Position numbers and translations under genes: made by a program. Below, piece by piece: positions 31,807 through 44,577 of a stretch of 64,000 nt of DNA. The notes under the pieces were generated by a model, which had not been told where the DNA came from, searched no databases, and was given only the letters and a program-made list of their open reading frames with translations. Source of the DNA: Mesotaenium endlicherianum. Taxonomy: Eukaryota; Streptophyta; Zygnematophyceae; Zygnematales; Mesotaeniaceae. The number at the start of each line of letters is the position of its first letter. Positions within the stretch are counted from its first letter, which is position 1. The stretch lies in assembly GCA_009602735.1 (NCBI GenBank), contig WELA01003775.1:549021-613020 (forward strand), written 5' to 3'.

Positions 31807-34094
31807 ACCTGCAAGCTCCTTCTTCATGCGGAACAACTTTGTATTGGAGGATGGCTACGAGTTGTCTTGCAGTGAGTCTGATGCTTCATCTGTGTGTGAG
31901 GACGGGAACTTAGCTTGAAGAAAACATTTCTTTTCACGTCGGCTACCCGTTTGGACGATTTGACTCTTGGTGCTTCAGAGGGTGAAAAAGTGAGGAACGA
32001 CGATGGAGACCTCGGGCAAGGCAATATAAACATGGATAAGGACTGGGATGATGGGAGGGGCAGCGAAAGGGGTGGTGCCGGAGATGGAGGTAGGGACGGG
32101 GACGGGGACAAGGACGGGGATGGGGGCAGGGCGGCGGTGGGGGTGGGGTGGAGGCAGCGAGCCTCCTGATAGTGAACTCAAAAAGTTTGTCTACGCTGAT
32201 GAGGAGACCTCTGATATGGAGGAAAAGATTTACAGAAAGATGCTCAGCTTCACTTTTGCCGCCAAGTTTCTCCATTGTCATGGAGAACCAAGCAAAAGAC
32301 AAGATTCATGTATGCATGCAACCTGATTTCTTGTTAGCTGAGTGGTTGTGGGATTACTCGTACGAGCGCAAGATGAAGCTGGAACACTTCATGGGGAAGA
32401 TGGCGGTGCAGGGAGACATCCTGTGCGCGCAGGTCCAGAATTTTCTTAATCAGCCGGTGCAAGTTCATCTTAAACGGTTGATGGACAGCCAAGAATTGGG
32501 AGAGAGCATAAATTACAAATTCGAGTTCTTGATGATAGGTATGTTTAACGCCCCCTTTGTCACGGACGATCCTTTCTTTGTAGAGCGCGGAGTGCACGTG
32601 CAAGATGCAGATGGCGTTGAGTCGTGGTTAATGAACTGTGGGCGGAAGCAAGATCCAAGACTTTTACTATGAGGGGCAGGACATCGGACACACGCTGGTT
32701 GGTTTGCAGGTAGTGGCACGTGCTGTGGAGCAACGTCACCACGAGGGACCAGCCCACGTTAGTCTAGATTGCGACCTTTTCTTCCTAATCGAGGCAATTC
32801 ACGTTCACGACTTAGGCCAGTGCTTGTCATCGGACAAATTATTGCTCTGTCGTCATAGCGTGCATTTGTTCGTGTGCAACTTTGCGGCGCAGTGTGCGGT
32901 GGTCATGGGAGGACTAGCAGATAGAATCAAAGTCAATCTTGACCGACATGTGCTCATTGACCACATTCTACACAAGCACGTCTTACTTGAAAGTTGAGTC
33001 AAATTCAGTCCAATTGGGTCCAATGTGCTCGTGGAATAATTGGGGACCATCCAAGACGGTTCGAGCCATGGTTCAAACTGGTTCAAACTTTGAATGAAGT
33101 CTGATGCAACGTGGAGGCGACGCTGCGTAACGCGTATGAGCATAATCTGCGCATGCGAACCCAATGATAGCGCGACCACCGGGCAATCCAAACCAATCCA
33201 AACTCCCCCTTACGGCGCGGTTACTGCTTGACCCGCATTCTACAAAAGATCAGGACGTCCTGCTGATGACCGTTGTGCGCCCCGTTCGAAGCTGCATGCT
33301 CAGCCTCATGGCAGCAGCATGCCTTTCATTAATCTGGGAGGCTATCAGAAGGCAACCACCGTTGCATCTAGATAAAGGATTCGTTGTTAGTTTCTACGAC
33401 TAGAGGTCCAAGAGACCGGACATTTCATCAATCGTGAAGTTGCCTCAAAGGTGAGCATAACACAGCAATAAGAAAGAACACTGTGTTATGAATTTCCTCA
33501 AAATTTATGTAAATAGCCTTGAACATGATTGGTCTGCGTATAGGCATCGCTCCTCCTGCCACACTAGAAACTGCCTCGTAATTAGCCATCTTCTGGAAGT
33601 GAATGACGAATCATAGGCGTAGCGTGCACAAGCCCGTGGCCAAGCTTATGCATGTGCAAGAAGTATGATGTAGTGGTCATGCCTCTTGCTGTAGGCGTGC
33701 CTGTAGGTAAATCCTAAAAGTGCAATAAGTGCCGTTTTTCCAATTTTCAGAATGGCATTGAGCTGTTATCCCTGCGTCCTGATAACATTTGCATGAGCTT
33801 TGGTGGCGCGTCAGTGCATTTGACGGCACTTTGCCCCTCTATAAAGAGTAGATGGAAAGTCTAAGCGAGTGGTACTTTGCTGACAAATAACCTGCATTGC
33901 GTCACCCGCCATTTGTCCAATTTTATATCTTTGAATCCACTTCTCTCGCAAATGGTATGCATTTATAATAGCAATATGAGTCTACAGCTAGCAATGTGGC
34001 AGATGCAAGGGTACACATGACAAGGTGAAGGGTACGCAAGGCACACACACACAAGCGTTGATGTCATTGTCACTGGCTTCCTTTCAAACTGCAG
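31807..34094. other. Intergenic region with unassigned frames and a G-rich tract
   Basis: I recognise no gene. Overlapping plus-strand frames at 32148-32672 and 32638-32997 have fairly protein-like composition (for example MENQAKDKIHVCMQPDF and GESINYKFEFLMIGMF), but they show no known motif, are in different frames and lack convincing splice signals. They could be a decayed gene. A G-rich low-complexity tract with many GGGG runs spans about 32040-32152. The remainder to 34094 shows nothing. Confidence 0.3.
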
Positions 34095-34104
34095 GTGCGT
34101 GCAG

Positions 34105-37100
34105 ATGGCACCAATACAGAAGCCCCACGCACTGGACCACCTGGAGCACTCACAGGTGGCGGCAGTGCGGAAGAGCCCTGTTCAGTTGAGCCCCACTCTG
34201 AGCCCTCGCAACGGCTTGCACCTCCGAGAAATCCTCATCGAGCTCGACAGAAAGGTACGTACAGTTGAGCTGTACATGTAACGGACACTGTGTGCCTGCT
34301 ATGCCTGCCTCCAAAGATACCAGCCGAATGCATGAGAAGGTCTGCAGGTATTTGTTATGTTTGTCAAATCATGCCCCGTCCTTGATGATGAGCATTGACC
34401 GTATCTACCTCCTTGCTGTCCTGTAGTAAGGTGTGGCATGCCGGCAGCACTAGAAGAAGCTTTCACATCCCTAAATACCAGGGCCTCTGATATGAATCCT
34501 CTTGAGACAGGTTATTGAGTAAAAAGGAAGAAAAGAGGGGGACAGAAATGGGGAAGGTTCAAAGGGCCTGGGCGGGGAAGGTGGAGAGGATGGTGGCAAA
34601 GGGCGGGGACCAAGCGAGAGGGGCTCACTGGATGATTCCACGGTGTTGTGCAGCTTCTGGGAGCCAGCAAGGAGGGGCAGGACCGAGCATATGCCAGCGG
34701 GAGGTCCACGCCAGCTCAGCTCAGCCCGCGCAACTTGTCGCGCCATAACAGCAACCACAGCACGCCACTTGTTCGCAGTCCTGAGGCTGCATCCAAGCCC
34801 CCCCTGTATGCTCCCTCCTTCCCTCCCTCTCATCAGCAGCAGAAGTTAGCTGCATGCATCTCGGCGCCCTACGTCAACATCGTGCCTCCTGAACCCTGGG
34901 GGTCGAAGTATCGCACGAGTGGTGGCTGTGTGCACAAGAGTCATGTCGGAGCTACCAATATATGGCCAGCAAATGCATCTGAATGAAGCCAGTGGTCATT
35001 CAAGGCAGGCAGGCAGGATAGTGGGCGGGATGGCGTACGTGCCGGTTTGCGAGCTGACACCCAGCTCTGGAGGGCCACTGTGGTGCGTATGTGCAGCGGG
35101 GCGGGAGGCGTGGCGGCCCGGTTGTCGACCCTGGGTCGCGCCACTGGAGCAGGCAAGGGGGGGATGCGACACCACCAGCAGCAGCAGCAGCAGGGGACGC
35201 TGATGCGGTTGTTTGTGATGACGGCGCTGGCGGTGGGGGCCGTCATCTTCGTCTACGAGTCCCTCTCGCTCGTATGCTCTCCTTGCCCCTCCTGCCTCAT
35301 CCTCGTCCTAGCTGCTTGTGTGTCACTGGACACAGAGTGAGACAAGGCCTCACAGCTTAACGTTGGTCCTCGATGGTTGCCAGCTGTCATTTGGCAGCTG
35401 GCGGTCCCCACTGTGGCCATTGACACTTCACAGTCAAAAAATGGTGGCGCTCACACCTGTGTGAGGGGAGCCATATGATTGGTTGCGGCTACTAGCTCCA
35501 TTTGAGTTTTTTTTTGTGGTCAAATTGGCTGACATGTTCTCAACCTCCTTCTTCCCTCCCGCTGCTGTGACGTGGCCGTATCGTTACGTGCTCACTCACT
35601 CGCTTGCAGGCAGATGCCTTTGCTCGCATGCGCACGGACGGCCTGGAGGGAGGCCAGCACGGGGTGGCAGGCGGCAGGGCCTCGTCCTCTCGAATGATGA
35701 CAAACCTGCAGATGCCCGCCCGCCGCATGGCCCTCCAGACGGCCACCAGCCTCGGCCACATGCTGCGGAGGAGAATGCCGGCATTCCCTTCCCGTGAGCC
35801 GCCACTTTTCTCTCACTCTCAAGCTCCCTCTTGTGCCTTCCCTCAGCTCCCCTTCCCCCACGTGACTTCATCAATACACTCAAAAGTTTTGACTGTCTGA
35901 TGGTTCAGAGGGAAGGACACAGCCGCCAGGAGAGTAAGGACAAGTTTCACAGGGGTTTCTCATGGCCGACGTGCGTGGCCCGCGACATGATGATTTGACC
36001 AGTTTGGTCACGTCCATGCAGGAGTTAAGACCGCTCATGCTTCTGGTGGCATTTGTTTGGATGGGGGGCTCAGGTCTCCTGAGGGAGCAACAGGAGCTCA
36101 CCAGCAAGGCCAGGCCTGGAGGCGAGGTCCAGCCAGATTTCTGCCATATGTCAGCAGCTGACATCAGCATCTACGGTGAGCACGCCCACTCATGTTCCTG
36201 TCATGTGGACCTCACCAAGGCCTGTGCCATGCCTGATGAGGTCGGTGGTCAACCCACCTGTTACTGTACTTCTGCCTGCAATCTGGATATGCTGGCTGCC
36301 CTCCTCGAAGAGGCTGCTGGTGTCATGAAGACATGGTGGTGTCTGCATGCGCGCTTTGCGAGGGCTGCGGAACAGCAGGCAGACAAGTCCTCCCCATCAC
36401 TCTTTCGCATCTCCATCTCTTTGAGATACGGAAGGGGTGACTTTTGTCAGCTATTGCATCTCTCTGACCAAGGCTTTGCGTGTTGCTTGGGATGATGGCC
36501 ATTGGGGAGGGCGCGCTTGTGTGTCTCTCAGCTACTGCGTCCGGCAAGGCCTACCTGGTTGCTGACGTGGCAAGCAACAGGAGCACGACTGATGTCATGC
36601 AGGAGGAGCTCCACGTCATGCTCTGGCTGGCCAACCTGACCGGCACCACCCTCGTGCTCCCTACCCCGCTCTCTGGTAGCACCCGGGGCAAGAGTGGTGC
36701 TGCAACAGGAGCAGCAGGAGCAGCACCAGTGAAGGGGGAGGGAGGTGCTGTTGAGAGGGGCAGGAGAAGGAGGAGCAGCAGCGGCTTCATGTCACTGGAA
36801 GACAACAGCAAGAGGGGCAAGGGGGACACGAGCGCAGCAGCTTCAAAGACTGATGGGACCAAAAGCGAGGAGGCGAGAGAGGGGGACGCTGGTGATGCTG
36901 ACTTTGACGAGGACGTGGAGAACAACCTGCCAGACTATCCAGGTGGCGCCGTGTCCTCGTCAGCTGTCATGAGGCGGCGCCTGCTGGCAGAAGAGAACAG
37001 GTGGCACCGGGGCGAAGCCCGTCGTGCGCGCGCTCTCATGCAGACCCAGAGAGTTGCCTCCACGGTCGCCGGCATGCAACTGCAGCTGGATGCGCAGAAG

Positions 37101-39648
37101 GTGCAGCAGCAGCAGCAGGAAAAGGGGCAGCAGCCTGCTGAGAGTGGAAGCGCCGGCGGGAAGAATGCCGCTTATGGCCGTACTTCTGCGGAGGGTGAGA
37201 AGGTCAGCAAGACGCTGACGCGTGACGCTGATGCTGCAACTGGAAAGGAGGAGCGCATGGAGCCCGCAAGCACAGTGCAACAGGAAGGTGTCGGAGCTGC
37301 TGCTGCTCCTGCGGAAGAAGGCACGGCAAACGGGGTGCTGGCTCAAGCACAAGCAGGAGCAGCAGAGCAGTCCAAAAGTCAGAGCAGCCAGGCAGTGGCA
37401 GAAGATGCAGCAAAGAGAGGAAGCGATGGAACAGCAGCAGCAGCAGCGGAAAAGGAGGGGGCACAGGGAAGCCCTGACTCTGGCTCTGGGGGCGCGTTTC
37501 GCGCGGACGTGTACATCCAAAGCATCGCGTGCCGGTACGTTCTTTCTTGTCCCGATTATCCCCGCGCTTCCGTGCCACCGTGCTTTCCCTGGGCCGGGGA
37601 GTGAAGCGGGGTGTGAGGGGGGAGAGGAGTCAGGTCCATAAAAGCACAAGTGCAAGCTGGCGCACTGACACCCAATGCATGGGAAGTCTTCCATCAGCCC
37701 ACCATTCCTCACACCAGTCTGGCGGCCCCAGCAATGCCTTACTATGCCGCAGGGATGAATTGGGACGTCTATCGCGTGGTTGCGCGTGCTGTATCCTTTC
37801 ACAGCCCTCCTAGCCCCATCTCATTCATGCATAACACCAAGCAGCACACTCCCCAGCTTGTTGCTGTTGACCTTCTATTGACCTTTTTTACCATGAATTT
37901 AAGGTCTCAACCAGTCTGTTCGCTTTGTTCACCTCCTTATGGACCTATCTGGTTGCAGTGATGTGTCATGTGAAAAGCAGAAAAGAGGACACATTATGTC
38001 TTCCCAATGTTCCATCGTTTGGGCGGACGCGCGCTAGCTTAGCGCACTTTGTTTGTGCTTGTGCATGGGAGCATGCGATGCTAGTCTTGTCCAATCTTGC
38101 CTCAAAGAAGGTTATAAGCAAATGTTGGGAGAAAGGGCGTGAATGCCTCGTGACAGTTTAATGATGGAAGGTATTTCATTATTCATGTGTGACTTGCTTT
38201 TGCAGGGGGGCGATAGAGGTTGTGGAGTCCCTCCCCAAGAATGCGGAGAGGGTGGCGTTTGACGTGATTGAGCATCCTGATGTGGGGGAGATGGTGGACA
38301 TGCTCGCCTTTGCTGCTGCCCAGGCTCCCCGTAAGTTGCCGCCTGTCCGCGCCCCTCACCCCTAGCTTGAGTGCGTCAAAGCCGATGAGCTTCCCATGAA
38401 CGGCCAAGGCTCCAACAGTCCAAAGCACTCAATTAGTCGGGTGATTGGACTTTGGCTGGTGCAATGCCTCCAAAGAAGGCATGGGGACATATATTTAAGG
38501 GCTCCATGAGCAAGTGAGGAACTGCCCGAGGCGTGTGCTACTTTGAGCTACTTATCTGACTAACTGGTGTGTTTCTTGTTTTGATTATGCAGCACACCCG
38601 GGGGCAGCACCGCTGGTTTTCTCACTGACTAGCGGGCAGCTGCGTGTGGTGCGCAACCACATCAACAGCCTCCAGCTCTCCAAGGAGACTCGCAGCCGGC
38701 ACACAAGAGGAGGAGCCCACTTGAAGGTGGACGGCAGTGACGAGGCCACCATTGAAGAGCTGGAGGAGGAGTACATGCCCACAGCGCAGGATCTTTTCAA
38801 GGAGGGCCGTGGTTGGCAGGAGCTCCGGGCGGCGAGCCAGCTGGCGGTTGCTGATGCGCTGCAACCCCTGGCAGCGAGCCAGCCAGCGGCTCTCGGTGCG
38901 CTGCGTGATGCAGCGCTGCAAGGCAAAGGGCCCACTTCCATGCAGGCCGGCAGAGCGGGAAATGTAGCCGCAGCAGCAGGCAGGGTAGACGGGCAGCAGG
39001 TTGCGATGGAAGAGGTGAAACAGGCAGGAGAGGAGCCTCATGGCGACATGAGGCAGCACCTTGTGAGGCGTACCCGACTCCCCCACAACCAGGAGGTACT
39101 TTTATAGCAGCCGCCTTCCATTCTCCACAGCAGCAGTAAAGTACCTTCAAGAAATATTTGCAATTCTTCTCTCTTCATCGGGGAATCTGAATGCTTAGCG
39201 CTTGTTTCTACTTCATTTCTAAGTACTGCTAGCAACACAATACGCCTGAAATTGTGAGGAAGAATTTTTTTGACGATGGATGCTCTTTTGCACCCTGACT
39301 TGCTCTGTCAAGATGGACAATGGTTGCTTAGGCCCCTACAATCTGAGCGTGAACTCCCCTCCATCTGGTGCCATGCAGGCTGCCAGAACCAATCAAGCAA
39401 GCAGCAGCACGCGATTGACCGAGCATCGTCGGGCAAGGGGGATGGACGTCGCCCAAGCTGAATCAACGGAGGCAAATGAAGGCAGCCTTGGTGCCCATGT
39501 TGGCAGGAAGGTGCTGCAGTCTGACGAGGCAGCTACTGTTGCTGAGCCAGCTGGCGATGCAGCAGGCGCGGCACAGGACACTAGCACTCCTGGCTACTTG
39601 GCACAGGAGGGGGAGGTGCAGCCAAGTCTTCCAGTCCAAACGTTCTAA
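34105..39648 (+). CDS. Multi-exon host gene, predicted type II membrane protein
   Basis: Inferred exons are 34105-34254, 34654-34805, 35097-35271, 35610-35793, 36074-36175, 36532-37534, 37634-37790 (end uncertain), 38206-38330, 38593-39095 and 39379-39648. All proposed introns have GT-AG ends, and phases agree at every junction except 37790/38206, where a small exon is probably missed. The protein starts with about 135 polar residues, then one membrane segment (LFVMTALAVGAVIFVYESL), which suggests a Golgi-type type II topology. A segment YLVADVASNRSTTDV...LANLTGTTLVLPTPL weakly recalls O-fucosyltransferase-like glycosyltransferases; I would not assign that function. A disordered Ala/Gln/Glu-rich insert of about 260 residues follows. 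The start is uncertain because the first exon is open upstream to a splice acceptor at 34094. Confidence 0.55.
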
Positions 39649-41604
39649 GAAAGCTTCATATAGCCCTGACTTTCTTCCCTTGACCTTTTCACGCAGCCCT
39701 GCATCACTCTCCCTCGCCTCTCTGTTTCACACGTTCTCACAGAACCAGCACACCTATGGCACTCATGAGCAGCCCTGCCAGATACTTGCTGGCGCAAATC
39801 TGTACAGTGAGTGGCCACACGTCGCACGCAAGAGCCCCTTGCACACTCGTATGAGCATGTCTCAGATACTCGCACTTTTCTTGTGTGCGAGCTGCATACA
39901 TGGTCTTCAGCGACGGTCTCGTCCTTGGAAGACCGTCGTCGCGCCAGCCCCCAAGCTCCTGATCAGCTCCGCCCAACGGGCACCATCAACTGCCAGGGCC
40001 CACATGTAAATGCTAGCTAGACATGTAAGGAACTCTATGGGAAGGCTTATGTGCGTGTACGCAGTGAGCTCATGATGATGGTACCTGATGGTTCCGCTTC
40101 ACACGCACAAGTGTAGAGGGGTTAAATCCGTGTCACTTAGGAAATCATCCAGCATCTTTGCTGGAAAGCTGAGAAATAGCAGTTATAAAACTACTGACCC
40201 TTCCTTGGGGTCCGTGCCATGAGCCTTTTTGTGGTTGTGGCGTAGGTCGTATACGTGTGGCTCTATGCCAGTGCAGTAGGCTCTAGTTATAGACTAGTTA
40301 TAGGCTAGGACAGCATCACTAGTTGTTCCGTAACTGCCAACTTCAGTCCTGAGGGAACTGCAAGGTAGTAAAATGTCAAATCGAGCTTAATCACGTGTGC
40401 AGCAGACAAGTTTCAAATTGTAGACTTTTGAAGCCTGGAGCTGCATAATGATGAAGACTTTTGTTGAATAGCTGCATCTGTCCGAGATGTGTGATTGATG
40501 AGACTGTGCATTGACATGCGATATATGCAGCCGTAAGGTGCCCTGCTTGGAACCTCCTAGGCTCCTCCTACTAACACGTAGTACATATGCAGCCACTGTG
40601 TCATGGTATTTTGAGACTGATGACCTGGTGAGCAGGACAAGGCGAAGTTGTTGAGCACCACGGAATGAGCAGTGTCGCTAAGCGTGTCATGGATCTCAAG
40701 TCCTGTTTTACTTGCAGCTGTTGGCAAAACCGCGAGAAGAAGGGCTTGCATGCATATGCCGACAAAGCTGTTAAAGAAGAGTTCGAGAATGTTGGAAGTA
40801 TTAATTGCTGTATGTTGCCCAACTTTTGGCTTAATGCTAAGAGAGCAACAGAATGAAGTCAAATATTAGTCATGACAAACTGATGAAAATTTTGTAGTTC
40901 ATCAAAAGTATCCAACTAGTTCCATTTTCAGTAAGTGTACTTGATTCAAATAGCTGCTTAGTGAAGACACAATTTCGAAATCACTTCTTTAACGCATGCA
41001 AAGGGTGCCCGCGGACAGGAGTCTTGCCTTCCAGCGACAACTTGTGCATTTCCAGGTTACACTAGTCCATGTTTTTCAGAAAGGTCAACGAGTACTAGGT
41101 TGGCAAGCCTTCAGGAGGCAAGGACTAATCAGGCACTTGTAGAAGCCACCCAGGCAGGCACCTTATTGATAACAGGGCAGAGGAGCTCTCCTAGCAGGAC
41201 TCTTGAGGCCTTTCATAGAATTACGCCTGTGTCTGACAGGCCTATTTTAAGGCGAGCCGCATAAGGTCACTATATGTGCTTGTTTATAGGAGGGACCCCA
41301 AAAACAACATCGATGCTATGCTATTAGAAAATGCAGCTATGAGCATTTCTCAAGTCACACATAGGTCAGTCATGGCATAAAGCCGGGCTCTTAGGTCTCT
41401 GGCAGTGGTACTAGAAAGTCTGTAGTAGTGACTACTACCACTGTTCGCATGCGCATAGCCAGGACTAACCCTGCTGTAATGTACACTAGACTTATGAGCG
41501 CCCTTGGGGATTCATGGACATGCACTATTCTGCACAACTTTAGTACCATGAATGCAGTCAAGAAGCAACCGGCATGCAAAATATTGAGGAAACAGGATCC
41601 CTAC
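39649..41604. other. Intergenic, nothing recognised
   Basis: This holds the 3' flank of the host gene and unique sequence up to the B2 insertion site. No frame has recognisable content and I see no repeat or RNA gene. The gene's 3' UTR and polyadenylation site should lie in the first few hundred bases. Confidence 0.45.
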
Positions 41605-42322
41605 TGTAATGAGTCAGTATATTGGTAGATGTGATATTCATTTATTATAATGGTTAATTAAGTTCAGCCTGCTGAACTTTAGTCAACATACAGTCTGCTG
41701 GACTTTATATAATTATCAGTTTAATGACTCAAACGAGAGCAGCAGGCTGAAGTCAACTTAGGTCAGCTTGCTGACACATTCTTTGACAGACAGCTGACTT
41801 CCGTACTCGGTAGCAGCGAACTGCCTAGATATGCATCTAAGTGTGACATGCTAGAAGAATGGCCAGATGACATCCTTGGGATGGATGGCGATTCGGGATG
41901 ATGGGAGATGGAGGTGGATTTGGTTAACCGAGGTCCTACCAACGTGGTTAACTCCCGGGTAGGCGGTGCCATCGCACTTGCCGTTGAACAATAAACTCAT
42001 TCCATGTACATATGCTAGACATAGCTCTCAACTTCGGCATTCGGAAACGAGGCCAACTCTCTTGTACTGCTTACTGAGAGATATCTAAATCCAAGGCGAG
42101 AAGCCATTGATACACACTGTCTTTTAGCCTTGCTTATGTATGAGTTTTTGAATTGCATTATTGATGCTCGTTTACTTGCATTTGACTTGCGAGTGTTGAC
42201 CACCGCTAGTACGCTGTCTTTTGCTGCTTAATCAGTTAACAGAAAATACCATAAAGATTACTTGCTGATATAAAGATCTTCATTACTTGTTAATTGCTTT
42301 TTTAGTAAGTCTATTCATTTCA
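41605..42322 (+). repeat. B2 5' LTR
   Basis: This 718-bp LTR is homologous to the B1 LTRs (TGTAATGAGTCAG...CATTTCA) and has the same U3 dyads. The PBS TGGTATCGGAGC follows at 42324-42335. Confidence 0.95.
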
Positions 42323-42356
42323 GTGGTATCGGAGCGGTTATCACAGTCTTCTTTGC

Positions 42357-42831
42357 ATAGTAAGGACAAGGTCTCAAATTAGCAACTCCCGAGACATGGA
42401 GAACCAGGATAACGAGAATGTCAAAAATCAGGCTGAAAGCCATGTAGCGGGAACCCGTACCTATTCTGAAGCAGTGGCAGATACTGCAACTAGAGAGGCA
42501 GCAGATGAGGCAGCTGCTATTGCCGCAGTCACAACACAGCAGGCTGAGGAGGAGAGAGTCGTATTAGAAGCCAAATGATTAGCAAAAGCTGCTGAAGATG
42601 CAGAAAGGAGGGAAGGACAGCCAGCGGACAAGCGCACCGTTGAAGAACTTATGGCAGAAAGGGCCAATGTTCTGAACCCACCTCCTGCTGTACAACTAAA
42701 TGTGCCTGTAGATCAGATTTGTGATCGGCTGAATGCGGCAGGAATTGCTACTGCAGGAGCAAGAGGGAATGTTGAGGACACTACTCAGCAAGGGAATGCC
42801 ACTGCTGCTGCTGCGTTTGCTGGGCTCCCAC
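42357..42831 (+). pseudogene. B2 gag, 5' part
   Basis: This is homologous to the B1 Gag N-terminus, but the first codon is ATA where B1 has ATG. The second ATG (42396) begins [16 protein letters not shown]. An in-frame TGA ends that frame after 60 codons (42576-42578). The sequence is cut at 42831 by A2 and resumes at 49447 after the cccac duplication. Confidence 0.92.
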
Positions 42832-43334
42832 TGTAATGATTTGAGTTATAATATATTAGTTTGCATATATTTTAATGCTTTGGAATATATTTGGAGTAGT
42901 ATTGTGTGGAGTCAAGTGTGAATAGATACTCTAGTGATTTGGTTCATGTCCTTTGAACCTTCTAAGGCATTTTCGAAGTTAGAGGAAGGACCTAGAAGAA
43001 CTCCATGTGGCGAAAGTCAAATGTGCCATTTTTAGGTCAAAAGAACATGTGTACATTATTCTAGAAAGAGGTGGCAAGTTTTGGGATGTGTTGGGTGCCA
43101 ACACATCAACATGCACCTTCCTAGAAATTAGTTATGTAGCAAGTATATAAACAAGAGCTAGAACATAGAGAGACATTCCAGAATCACTCTTGTACTTGCC
43201 AAATTCCAAAAGTATATTAACTTTCAAGAAGCCATCTCTCTTTCAAGAAGCTACCACTTGTGTTCAAAGATCCTTGTCTTGAATAGATAAAGTATTATAT
43301 TTCACTAAGTACTTTATCTATCTATTTCACTACA
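42832..43334 (+). repeat. A2 5' LTR
   Basis: This 503-bp LTR starts TGTAATGATTTGAG and ends TTTCACTACA, with a TATA box at 43144-43151. The PBS TGGTATCGGAGC is at 43336-43347. Confidence 0.95.
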
Positions 43335-43371
43335 GTGGTATCGGAGCTAGGCACTTTGGTAGCACAAGAAG

Positions 43372-44577
43372 ATGGCCGATCCTCAAGACCAACAGCAAGC
43401 TTTCGAAGGAAGCCCTTCCTCTCCAAGACACCCTCCTCCAGCGCCGATGGGAGAGCCCACTCAAGAAATTCTGCAACAATAAGAAGCACCACAAGGAGGA
43501 GCATTGTCAAATCCCGTGGCAGTCGCTATAGCAAAGTTGACCCCACCACAAGGAGTTCCCGCAAATGAGTGGGCAGCCCTCCTAATGACCGTCCACAACC
43601 AAGTGGGCTTGGCCACCTATGAAGCAACCGTGCAAGCGTCAAGAGAAGCTATGGCTGCCATGGTTGCCCCTATTGCAAGCAATGCTCAAAATCCAGCCCC
43701 GGCTCAAGCGCCTCCACAAGAGCCAACGAGAGCAAGGAAACTCATCAAGCCCGGCAAACCCGACACTTTCAACCCCGGGAAAGGTGCCAACCTGAATTTA
43801 TGGCTCTACCAAGTGGAGACGTACCTCGCATTCCTTGAAGTACCCGAGGAGGACTACGTTCCCTTTGCCGTTACCTTACTTAGAGGAGCAGCAACATCAT
43901 GGTGGCGTAACTATCAAGCGGCTATATATCAAGCTATGGCGCACCCCGTGCTCGGCCAAGAGCCCCAACCATCATATGCAAGATGGGCAGATTTTCAGGA
44001 GGCCCTCAAGAAGCAATTCATGCCCATCAATGCGGAGAAGATTGTACGAGGAAAGCTCCACCATCTCAAGCAAACGACGTCCGTTCAAGAGTATACATCC
44101 GGATTTCACGCCCTCACTCTTGAGATCCCTAACATGTCTCTCGAGGAGAAGATTGACCGCTACATCTTTGGCCTCAAACCCAAGGTGGCAAAGGAAGTGG
44201 AATTACGCGACTTGACGAACTTCTCAAAGATCATTGAAGTGGCCCAAAAGGTGGATACCTTGGATTTCAAGCACTCCGTGCCTTCATCTTCACGGGTACC
44301 GGCGACGCGGGTGTACGCAGCCCCTTCCACATCCAAATCTGGACCCACACCCATGGAACTCGGAGTTATAAAAAGGGACCCCGCGGCTGCCCGGAAGAGT
44401 GGAAGACCCTCCAATGACACTTATGATGCAAGAAACCAGCAAGGAGTGAAAGCAAGACTCTCCCCGGCTGAAAAAGAAGCTCTCATGACGGCTGGACTAT
44501 GCTTTTATTGCAAGGAAAAGGGCCATCGTGCACTCTCATGCCCCAAAAAGTTGTCAAAAAACGGACAGCGCCGGTAG
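43372..44577 (+). pseudogene. A2 gag, one nonsense codon
   Basis: The frame matches A Gag throughout: 402 codons including the stop, exactly 25 fewer than A because the 75-bp duplication is absent. A single in-frame TAA at 43480-43482 (CAA in A) breaks it after 36 codons; otherwise it is open to the normal stop, with the capsid region and CCHC knuckle [14 protein letters not shown]. The frameshift heptamer A AAA AAC (44556-44562) and its stem-loop (44573-44591) are conserved. Confidence 0.92.

Noticed and set aside
32638-32997. His-rich 119-codon frame as a gene
   Set aside because: The composition is unlike a folded protein, the frame differs from the neighbouring 32148-32672 frame, and no splice sites link them.
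35592-35883. Minus-strand frames opposite the host gene exons
   Set aside because: The plus-strand exon chain has consistent splice phases; the minus frames are shadows of GC-rich exon sequence.
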